Origin: Thermoplasmatales archaeon ex4484_6 | Lineage (GTDB): Archaea > Thermoplasmatota > Penumbrarchaeia > Penumbrarchaeales > Penumbrarchaeaceae | DNA: 6,157 bases | NCBI GenBank assembly: GCA_002254385.1 | Contig: NJDO01000138.1 | Location: 1-6,157, forward strand | Direction: 5' to 3' | Shown here: positions 1 to 5,191 of the stretch, in pieces | Layout of the letters: the number at the start of each line of letters is the position of its first letter | Position numbering within the stretch: the stretch's first letter is position 1 | The notes under the pieces: model-generated | The model's database searches: none | Told to the model about the DNA's origin: nothing | Seen by the model: only the letters and a program-made list of their open reading frames with translations | Program-made: the position numbers and the translations under genes

Positions 1-693
1 ACATACTCCGTGATAAGAAGGGTGAGATACCTGAAGAGCCTGAAAAGACTCCGCATCCCGGTGCATCTACCCTTCGTCCTGAAGGATGCGGAGATGTCCG
101 GAAGACCGTCGGGTCCGGACCTGGATGTTCTCGAGTATCAGCTCACCGCACTCTACACACCGCCCCCGGACGAGAGACTGCTCAAGGAGCTGGGCGAGAA
201 ACTGTCCAGGGATGCGCACAGGAACTCCGTATGGGACGGATACGCCGTATCATCGATAGACCCCCTGTCAAGCCTGAGGCTCACCCTCGGGCTCACCAGG
301 GTGCATATAGGAAAGACGTTCGACGGCAGGGGATTTTCGAGGAAGATGACCGATCTCGAGGAGGGGCAGAGGCTGTTCAATGAACTCCTGTCCCGCGGTG
401 CGGAGGAGATAGAGAGAAGGATGAAGAAGGAAAGAATGGCTTCCGAGGAACCCATCTCTCCCTGGAGAGGCAGGTTGAAACCCATTGACAGGGAGGTGTT
501 CTTCGAGCTTAGGACCAGGGCGGAGGAGCAGGGGACGCTGGAATTCTCGATCGACTCCCTTCCCGTAAGAATAGATCGAAGGACCCTCGAGGGCTCCCTG
601 GAGAGATTGAACAGGTACGGATACATACTGTTTCTGAAGGGTGGAACCAGGATACGGCTTGTAATCGATTCCTCTCCCGAGGATGAGTCCTGA
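1..693 (+). CDS. Hypothetical basic protein, probably 5'-truncated, with winged-helix-like C-terminus
   Basis: I do not recognise this family. The frame is open from base 1 to a TGA at 691-693. The first possible start is a GTG at base 10 (227 residues), but only nine bases precede it and no Shine-Dalgarno site is visible, so the gene probably begins outside the window. The protein is rich in Arg, Lys, Glu and Leu, with no signal peptide or membrane segment. A helical, charged stretch lies around residues 115-145 counted from the GTG. The last 70 residues (from about LKPIDREVFFELRTRA) follow a helix-helix-strand-strand pattern that resembles a winged helix: a helix near 159-172, a recognition-like helix near 190-205 (TLEGSLERLNRYGYI), then a beta wing (ILFLKGGTRIRLVI). 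DNA or RNA binding is therefore an inference only. It converges on the ATP-grasp gene with no gap between the stop codons. Confidence 0.6.
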   Translation, partial: TYSVIRRVRYLKSLKRLRIPVHLPFVLKDAEMSGRPSGPDLDVLEYQLTALYTPPPDERLLKELGEKLSRDAHRNSVWDGYAVSSIDPLSSLRLTLGLTRVHIGKTFDGRGFSRKMTDLEEGQRLFNELLSRGAEEIERRMKKERMASEEPISPWRGRLKPIDREVFFELRTRAEEQGTLEFSIDSLPVRIDRRTLEGSLERLNRYGYILFLKGGTRIRLVIDSSPEDES

Positions 694-1794
694 TCATTCC
701 TCGGAGACCTTTTCCGGCATTTTCCTCCACATCAACGTATCCCACTTCCTTGTCAGTTCGACCTTGATTCCCGGTCCCAGATCCGTGATGTTCCCGTTCC
801 CTTTGCTTTTCCTTATCTGACCTTCCAGGAACCTGATCCTTCTTCTCAGTCCCGACCTGTTCGCGTTCTGTATCTCCAGACCGGGTCTCTTGTTCACCTC
901 GATCACGGTCACTCCGAGATCCCTGTCCACGGTGAGGTCCACACCGACGAACCCCAACCCGGAAGCATCCGCCGCCAGGGAAGCGCTTTCAAGGATGTCC
1001 TCCCACATGTTGAACCTGAACCCTATGAGATACCTGCCGGTCTGCGGATGTCTCGACACGTTCCTCCTCATCAGGGTGGCAGAGGTGATCCTGCCCTCCG
1101 ATATGGATATCCCGGCCCCTATGGCTCCCTGATGTATATTCGCCCTGCCCCTCGATCTGCGGGTTGGGATCCTCGTCATTGCCATCAGGGGAAATCCCTT
1201 CAGAACAACCACGCGGATATCCAGAAGTCCCGGTGTACGGAGCTCCCTCAGGGAGCCGGAAAGGACAAGCCTCCTCTCGACAATGGCGCGGTCGGGCACC
1301 GATCTCGTATAGGCTCCCTTGATTATCCTTCGAACATGAGCGATCAGCTGGTCGGGACCTATTCCCCTTCCAGAAATGGTTATGAACCTGCCCACAACCC
1401 TTCTGTCGATAACCATGATCCCCGCCCCCCCGTGGCCCGAGGCGGGTTTGATCACGAAGCCGTCGCTGAAGGAATCCAACCATGTGCGGAACCCTTCCAG
1501 ATCGTCCTCGGTCTCCAGAATCATGTAGGTGTCCGGGATGCTGATCCCTGCCGCCGCCAGTATCTCCTTAATATCCACCTTGTTGAGGCTCTCCATGAGA
1601 TCGGCGGGATTGTATCTCTCGATAACCCTCTTCCACTGCTCCTTTGTCAGAATATCGCTTCTACCGTAGAAATGCAGCGGAAACCTCATGCGGCTCTCCC
1701 GCCTCAGGCTCCTCTGGACCTGCCTGAACCGGTTGGGTCCGGAGAGTATACCCCTGAACACACCCGACTTCCTGGAGGTCCGTCTGGCAGACAT
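694..1794 (-). CDS. RimK-related ATP-grasp protein (alpha-L-glutamate ligase-like / sugar-transfer-associated ATP-grasp)
   Basis: This is an ATP-grasp enzyme of the alpha-L-glutamate ligase-related family, which joins a carboxylate to an amine through an acyl phosphate; its substrate is unknown. Visible motifs (366-residue numbering) are the ATP-binding strand and Gly-rich loop VIKPASGHGGAGI at 114-126, the adenine-region segment IVERR near 171, DIRVVVLKG at 192-200, the family signature around RIPTRRSRGRANIHQGAIG at 208-226, and the Mg-binding strand VIEVNKRPGLEIQNANRSG at 297-315 with its E-x-N pair. All of these look intact. An Arg/Lys-rich extension of about 45 residues precedes the core. 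I chose ATG at 1794 because GGTGAT (1801-1806) lies 6 bases upstream; a GTG at 1800 would touch that site. In bacteria this family often sits beside a membrane protein with an inactive transglutaminase domain, which is not seen here. A TATA-like box upstream suggests its own promoter. Family confidence is high; biochemical role is unknown. Confidence 0.85.
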   Translation of the reverse strand: MSARRTSRKSGVFRGILSGPNRFRQVQRSLRRESRMRFPLHFYGRSDILTKEQWKRVIERYNPADLMESLNKVDIKEILAAAGISIPDTYMILETEDDLEGFRTWLDSFSDGFVIKPASGHGGAGIMVIDRRVVGRFITISGRGIGPDQLIAHVRRIIKGAYTRSVPDRAIVERRLVLSGSLRELRTPGLLDIRVVVLKGFPLMAMTRIPTRRSRGRANIHQGAIGAGISISEGRITSATLMRRNVSRHPQTGRYLIGFRFNMWEDILESASLAADASGLGFVGVDLTVDRDLGVTVIEVNKRPGLEIQNANRSGLRRRIRFLEGQIRKSKGNGNITDLGPGIKVELTRKWDTLMWRKMPEKVSEE

Positions 1795-1800
1795 CTTCAC

Positions 1801-1806
1801 ATCACC
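1801..1806 (-). promoter_or_regulatory. Shine-Dalgarno site of the ATP-grasp gene
   Basis: GGTGAT on the minus strand matches the GGAGGTGAT archaeal anti-SD complement and ends 6 bases before ATG 1794. It decides the start in favour of 1794 over GTG 1800. Confidence 0.65.
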
Positions 1807-1844
1807 GATCCATCCCTTGTCTCATCCCTTGCATCATGTACGAG

Positions 1845-1852
1845 ATATTAAA
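1845..1852 (-). promoter_or_regulatory. Archaeal TATA-like box for the ATP-grasp gene
   Basis: The minus strand reads TTTAATAT, close to the archaeal TATA consensus TTTAWATA, in the most AT-rich patch of the 1795-1916 spacer and preceded by the A-rich GAAATCAC as a possible BRE. Transcription about 25 bases downstream would start near 1823 and give a leader of roughly 29 bases that contains the Shine-Dalgarno site. Prediction only. Confidence 0.5.
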
Positions 1853-1868
1853 GTGATTTCTGGAACCA

Positions 1869-1912
1869 ACCTCATGCGAGGTCCCCGGAAGCTCCCGACG
1901 TCCGTCCGGGAC
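1869..1912 (-). other. Two small dyads between the AMP phosphorylase stop and the ATP-grasp promoter
   Basis: Bases 1869-1882 form a perfect 5-bp stem with a 4-base loop (ACCTC-ATGC-GAGGT). Bases 1881-1888 and 1906-1912 can pair as a 7-bp stem with one bulged base. They follow the AMP phosphorylase stop at 1917 and precede the TATA-like box at 1845-1852. They could be a transcript 3' end structure or an operator for the ATP-grasp gene. No T-run follows on the minus strand, so a classical terminator is not supported. Confidence 0.25.
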
Positions 1913-1916
1913 GAAA

Positions 1917-2354
1917 TCAGATGGTATGAATGACCTTCTCCCCCGGTATCCTCTCCAGGACCATGCCCTCTATCGTGAACGGCGAAAGCTTCCTGGCGGC
2001 CTGGACAGCCATCGTGAGCTTCTGTTCATTGCTGGAGTAGATGGTGAAAAGCTCATCTCCCCTGTCCACCTGATGTCCGATCTTCTTCTCCAGCACTATT
2101 CCCCCGAACTTGTCGTGGGGACAGCCGGCCGCCCTTGCTATTTTCACGATATCCTTGTTGTTGATGGACGATACGTATCCGCGTGAGGGGGACTCGATCA
2201 CTGCGGTATGTTTGCCCAGTTCCACCATGTCCGAGGATATATCATGGTATTCCGTGCCCTGGGCCTCTATGATCTCCCTGAACTTGTCCAGCGCCCTCCC
2301 CGAGGTCAGTATCTTCATGGCCTCGGACTTGCCGTCCCCGGTGAAGCCCCCCAT
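1917..2354 (-). CDS. AMP phosphorylase, C-terminal part (separated by a frameshift)
   Basis: This 145-residue frame is the missing end of the AMP phosphorylase encoded just upstream. It opens with MGGFTGDGKSEAMKILTSG, the end of the glycosyltransferase-family-3 catalytic domain, and continues through a KFREIIEAQG segment (24-33) into the C-terminal PYNP domain (about 51-140: SPSRGYVSSINNKDIV, IARAAGCPHDKFGGIVL, KKIGHQVDRGDELFTIYSS). Family-like sequence continues in the same frame upstream of ATG 2354 (STLEKATSLAGIILE) to about base 2412, so 2354 is an internal Met rather than a natural start, and no good Shine-Dalgarno site precedes it. Reading 2413-3471 and then shifting by one base into this frame gives about 517 residues, near the roughly 500 expected for the family. 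Alone, the piece lacks the phosphate-binding motif and cannot be a complete enzyme. Confidence 0.85.
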   Translation of the reverse strand: MGGFTGDGKSEAMKILTSGRALDKFREIIEAQGTEYHDISSDMVELGKHTAVIESPSRGYVSSINNKDIVKIARAAGCPHDKFGGIVLEKKIGHQVDRGDELFTIYSSNEQKLTMAVQAARKLSPFTIEGMVLERIPGEKVIHTI

Positions 2355-2411
2355 CTCGAGGATTATCCCCGCAAGGGAAGTGGCTTTCTCCAGGGTGCTG
2401 GTGGATGGAGG

Positions 2412-2424
2412 ATCATGCCTCCTT
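2412..2424 (-). other. Frameshift point in the AMP phosphorylase gene
   Basis: The upstream frame ends in TGA at 2413-2415 and the downstream frame is open only to 2423, where a TAA lies just beyond (2424-2426). The shift must therefore fall within about 11 bases that read, on the minus strand, AGGAGGCATGA. A net change of -1 (or +2) rejoins the frames. The site includes AAGGAGG (2418-2424) two bases before the UGA. It may be a mutation, a sequencing or assembly error, or less likely a programmed shift. Confidence 0.8.
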
Positions 2425-3471
2425 TACCTCCAGGGCCGGGCCCACGTTCCTCCCGACCGGCTGGCCGCCGTAGGTGATGGCGCATTCCACGTTGATGCCT
2501 ATCTGGCGGCCTATGTCCATGAAATCCCGGGCATATCTTCTGCCCAGTTCCATCGTCGGGACCTTCGTATTCGGGCCCACTGGGATATCCATCAGAAGAT
2601 GGTCGGCCCCCACGGCCTTCTTCTTGGCAAGAACAGAGGCTATCACCTGGGAGTAAGGGTCTATTGAAAGGGGGTACTCCACCCTTATGATTATATCATC
2701 GGCCGGTGCGATATTCACCCCTCCCCCCCAGGCAATGGTTCCTCCCACGGTCTCGCAGATCTCCTTTATCTTCCATCCCGGGAGGGTGACGTTCGCGACC
2801 GTCTCCAGGATGTCCGCGGTCCCGCCCGCGGAGGAGATCGCCCTTGAGCAGGTCTTCGGAATGTGAAGTCCGGCAGCGGCCACGATGGGGACCACTATGA
2901 GAGTCACCTTGTTGCCAGGTACGCCTCCTATCGAATGGAAATCGAATATGGGCTGGGTATCGACCTCTATCGTCTCGCCTGAACCGACCATGGCCATCGT
3001 CAGGTCCTTTATCTCCCTGTTGTTCAGGGGATTCATGTAGGTGGAACAGACGAATGCCGACAGCTCCACGTCGGACAATCTGTGATTGGTTATCTCCTCG
3101 GTAAGGATCTTGATCTCCTCGGAAGAGAGCTCCATCCGGTTCAACCTCTTCTTGATGATCTCGATCGACACGGGCCTGGATACGGGGGTCACCCTCACGC
3201 GATCACCCTGACCTATGCCAAGCATCTCCCGGCCCTTGACAAGGAGCCCCAGCTCGCCCCTGCCCACCACCGTCCCGGTCAGTTCCACGATGGCCGTCAT
3301 CGATTTCCTTCCGGACGTTACCTTCACCCTGTCAAGGGACCTGATCCCCAGAACCTGGGCATCCTCCCTGTTCATGACCACCGTGAGCTCCCCTGTCTCT
3401 AGGTCAATGCTCTTCACGGTGAACTCGGACGGAGGCCCCATCATCTCCTCGGATACTTTCTCCTTTTCCAT
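2413..3471 (-). CDS. deoA: AMP phosphorylase, N-terminal and central part (frame interrupted)
   Basis: AMP phosphorylase catalyses AMP + phosphate to adenine + ribose-1,5-bisphosphate, the first step of the archaeal AMP/RuBisCO pathway, in the cytoplasm. The 352 residues comprise the archaeal N-terminal domain (about 17-97, beta-rich), a helical linker domain (about 98-165), and most of the nucleoside-phosphorylase catalytic domain. Key motifs are DFHSIGGVPGNK (177-188, phosphate loop), KTCSRAISSAGGTAD (206-220), WGGGVNIAPADD (238-249), the DIPVGPNTKV segment (285-294) and ITYGGQPVGRNVGPALE (322-338). The frame ends at TGA 2413 inside the catalytic domain, and the missing part follows in another frame at 1917-2412. 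The phosphate loop has Phe178 where bacterial relatives have Lys (DKHSTGG). ATG 3471 is chosen because AGGTG (3479-3483) lies 7 bases upstream; the Met-Met pair at residues 10-11 is the alternative. It starts 12 bases after the isomerase stop, in the same operon. deoA is the symbol used for archaeal homologues. Confidence 0.92.
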   Translation of the reverse strand: MEKEKVSEEMMGPPSEFTVKSIDLETGELTVVMNREDAQVLGIRSLDRVKVTSGRKSMTAIVELTGTVVGRGELGLLVKGREMLGIGQGDRVRVTPVSRPVSIEIIKKRLNRMELSSEEIKILTEEITNHRLSDVELSAFVCSTYMNPLNNREIKDLTMAMVGSGETIEVDTQPIFDFHSIGGVPGNKVTLIVVPIVAAAGLHIPKTCSRAISSAGGTADILETVANVTLPGWKIKEICETVGGTIAWGGGVNIAPADDIIIRVEYPLSIDPYSQVIASVLAKKKAVGADHLLMDIPVGPNTKVPTMELGRRYARDFMDIGRQIGINVECAITYGGQPVGRNVGPALEVKEA

Positions 3472-3478
3472 GGAATCA

Positions 3479-3485
3479 CACCTTC
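3479..3485 (-). promoter_or_regulatory. Shine-Dalgarno site of AMP phosphorylase, overlapping the isomerase stop
   Basis: The minus strand reads GAAGGTG ending 7 bases before ATG 3471. Its first two bases are the last two of the upstream TGA stop (3484-3486), so a terminating ribosome would sit on the site. This suggests coupling of isomerase and phosphorylase translation. Confidence 0.6.
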
Positions 3486-4461
3486 ACAACCATCTGAAGT
3501 CGGAACCGTTCCTGCCCGACGACAGCGAACGGAAGCCGCCGAACATCTCCCTGATTATCTCGGTAGCCATGTAGGGTGAGATGATCCCGAGTTCGCAGAC
3601 GATCGAGTCTATGTACTCGGGCGGTGTGGCATCGAAGACGGGGTTCTTGAATTTCACACCCGGTAGATCCTCGGGTTTCAACGGGTCCGCAACCTCCTCC
3701 GGACCCCTGTCCTCTATCTCCACGAGTGAGCCCATGAGGGTCTCCGGCGAGAACTTGTAAGTTTCCGCCGCGACCATGAAAGGTGTCCGGGCTTCATGTG
3801 CCGCAAGAGCGATCTGGGCCGTGCCTATCTTGTTTATCACCGCTCCGTTGGCCGCAACGGTATCGGCACCCACACATACCATGTCCATTCCGTTCATGAA
3901 GAACCGCGCAGCCGAATCGACGATCATCGTGACGGGTATGCCTCTTTCCGCAAGCCATCCGGCCGTCAATTGTCCCTGTCTCCAGGGTCGTGACTCGGTG
4001 GCATATACCTCCTCTATCCTTCCATCATTGAAGGCCGCCTCGATTATCGAAAGTGCCGCACTGGAGTTGCAGTGGGTCATTACAGTGGACCCTTTCGGGA
4101 TCCGTTTCATTCCAATGCGGGATATCACCTCAACGGCTTCCCGGGAGGCCTTCAGGAAGGATGAAGAGTTGTTCCTGACCGCTTCCCTGATGGAATCCAC
4201 ATCCTCCTCCAGTTCGGCACCCTTCAGGGTCAGAAGTATGGCATTCCTCAGGGATACCGCCGATGGTCTCGTGGCATGGAGCATCCCTGCCGCCTTCTTC
4301 AGATCGGACAGGAGCTCATCTCGGGAAGGTCCGTCCCATATCTCAACCATCTCCGACAGCGCCGATGAAGCGGCTCTTGCTATCCTTCCCGCCCCCCTTA
4401 TCTCCATGGTCCTTATTGCCTCGGATGTCCTCCTGACGGGCTCGAACGGCCCTTTCTTCAT
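3484..4461 (-). CDS. Ribose-1,5-bisphosphate isomerase (eIF2B alpha/beta/delta-like family)
   Basis: This enzyme converts ribose-1,5-bisphosphate to ribulose-1,5-bisphosphate, the RuBisCO substrate, in AMP breakdown. The 325 residues match the family along the full length: IRTMEIRGAGRIARAA (near 17-32), THCNSSAAL with catalytic Cys131, ESRPWRQGQLTAGWLAE (156-172), DSAARFFMNGMDMVCVGADTV with catalytic Asp200, NGAVINKIGTAQIALAAHE (205-223) and the C-terminal FDATPPEYID segment. The Cys-Asp spacing of 69 equals that of the Thermococcus kodakarensis enzyme (Cys133 and Asp202, from memory), which separates it from true eIF2B subunits. I start it at ATG 4461 because GAGGTGA (4467-4473) lies 5 bases upstream; a GTG at 4470 would add three residues but lies inside that site. 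It follows the metallo-beta-lactamase-like gene by 5 bases and precedes AMP phosphorylase by 12, so the two enzymes of consecutive steps are co-transcribed. Confidence 0.93.
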   Translation of the reverse strand: MKKGPFEPVRRTSEAIRTMEIRGAGRIARAASSALSEMVEIWDGPSRDELLSDLKKAAGMLHATRPSAVSLRNAILLTLKGAELEEDVDSIREAVRNNSSSFLKASREAVEVISRIGMKRIPKGSTVMTHCNSSAALSIIEAAFNDGRIEEVYATESRPWRQGQLTAGWLAERGIPVTMIVDSAARFFMNGMDMVCVGADTVAANGAVINKIGTAQIALAAHEARTPFMVAAETYKFSPETLMGSLVEIEDRGPEEVADPLKPEDLPGVKFKNPVFDATPPEYIDSIVCELGIISPYMATEIIREMFGGFRSLSSGRNGSDFRWL

Positions 4462-4466
4462 TCCTG

Positions 4467-4473
4467 TCACCTC
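4467..4473 (-). promoter_or_regulatory. Shine-Dalgarno site of the isomerase, containing the upstream stop
   Basis: GAGGTGA on the minus strand is a seven-base match to GGAGGTGAT and lies 5 bases before ATG 4461. Its last three bases (4467-4469) are the TGA stop of the upstream gene. It decides the isomerase start and predicts tight translational coupling. Confidence 0.7.
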
Positions 4474-5150
4474 ACATCGAACATCTTTCCGTACCCCGGG
4501 ACTATCCTGTCACAGTATGCCATCAGACCCTCGAGGTCGGTTATGTCACCGCCGGGCCTTTCCATCGTCCGGGCCTTTTCCAGAGCTGCCCTCACCTCCG
4601 GAGAATCCTCCGAAGGTACGGCGGGACCGCAGATACCCACTATCTTCCCGGCCAACTCCACGGAAGATGCTTCCAGCAGCTCCTCCTTCCTGGGGAAATG
4701 TGCCAGAAGCACAAGGCTGCCGCTGCCGGGGAAAGGGAGCTGCAGGATCTTCAGATATCGATCTATCCAATGATACGGAGTTGTTATGGCCACCTTTCTG
4801 TTGGATCTCACCGGAACCTCCCCCCAATCACTCTCCTTCACATGCTGAAGGCAGTGCACGAAGAGGTCGTCGTTTCCGGTATGAAGGGGGGTGGCCGTTG
4901 TTGTGACGAGAACGTTCACCTTGTCAACCTTTGCCTCGTTCTCCCTCATGTACCTGATAAGCTCGTTCCTCACATGTTTGGCTCCCGAATCCACGACCAC
5001 GGTGGAGGTTGCCGTCTTTACCAGGGTGACCGAGGAAGTGGCCTCTCCCTCCTCACCCATTCTGCCCTCTATTATGCAAGCAAGCTCCATCTTCCTGGAG
5101 CCGAATCCCTCCCTCTGAAGGGTGGAGGGAATATCGGTTGTCCCCGTCAT
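4467..5150 (-). CDS. Metallo-beta-lactamase-fold protein lacking most metal ligands (putative pseudoenzyme)
   Basis: The 227-residue protein follows the order of a metallo-beta-lactamase fold but with eroded active-site motifs. Residues 24-44 (ACIIEG... SSVTLV) and 50-56 (TVVVDSG, with motif I Asp54) look like the usual first strands. The next motif, normally T-H-x-H-x-D-H-T-G-N, reads TTATPLHTGN at 84-93, so both leading His are Thr, Asp is Leu, and only His90 remains. TPYHW at 124-128 matches the TPGHT region and keeps His127. The final PGHG motif is PGYG at 218-221. Length is normal for a single-domain member. It has no signal peptide or membrane segment. Hydrolase activity is unlikely; a binding or structural role is an inference. 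ATG 5150 is supported by AGGAG (5160-5164) 9 bases upstream. It lies between tgtA and the isomerase in a tight same-strand string. The fold assignment is from motif order only. Confidence 0.72.
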   Translation of the reverse strand: MTGTTDIPSTLQREGFGSRKMELACIIEGRMGEEGEATSSVTLVKTATSTVVVDSGAKHVRNELIRYMRENEAKVDKVNVLVTTTATPLHTGNDDLFVHCLQHVKESDWGEVPVRSNRKVAITTPYHWIDRYLKILQLPFPGSGSLVLLAHFPRKEELLEASSVELAGKIVGICGPAVPSEDSPEVRAALEKARTMERPGGDITDLEGLMAYCDRIVPGYGKMFDVR

Positions 5151-5159
5151 CCGTTCATT

Positions 5160-5164
5160 CTCCT
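5160..5164 (-). promoter_or_regulatory. Shine-Dalgarno site of the metallo-beta-lactamase-like gene
   Basis: AGGAG on the minus strand ends 9 bases before ATG 5150, within the 41-base gap after tgtA. I see no convincing TATA box in that gap, so the gene is probably read from the tgtA promoter outside the window. Confidence 0.5.
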
Positions 5165-5191
5165 GTACTCACCCGAACAGTGATTGTGTTG

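Noticed and set aside
1048..1851. A 267-codon open frame on the plus strand opposite the ATP-grasp gene
   Set aside because: The opposite strand encodes a protein with intact family motifs across the whole stretch; this frame has shadow-like composition.
1881..1912. Intrinsic terminator after AMP phosphorylase
   Set aside because: The stem has a bulge and a 17-base loop, and no T-rich run follows on the minus strand.
2413..2415. Readthrough of the UGA as selenocysteine or another recoded residue
   Set aside because: Continuing in the same frame gives sequence unlike AMP phosphorylase, while the homologous continuation is in a different frame, so a shift is needed, not readthrough.
2363..2416. 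A 17-codon mini-frame beginning with an ATG that overlaps the UGA (ATGA) and ending 8 bases before ATG 2354, which could relay ribosomes by reinitiation
   Set aside because: The AAGGAGG is only one base from this ATG, too close for normal initiation, and the relay would still split the catalytic domain. Most likely coincidence.
3776..4906. A 376-codon open frame on the plus strand opposite the isomerase and the metallo-beta-lactamase-like gene
   Set aside because: It spans the junction of two well-supported minus-strand genes, has no recognisable motif, is rich in Ser and Pro as expected of an antisense shadow, and has no clear ribosome site.
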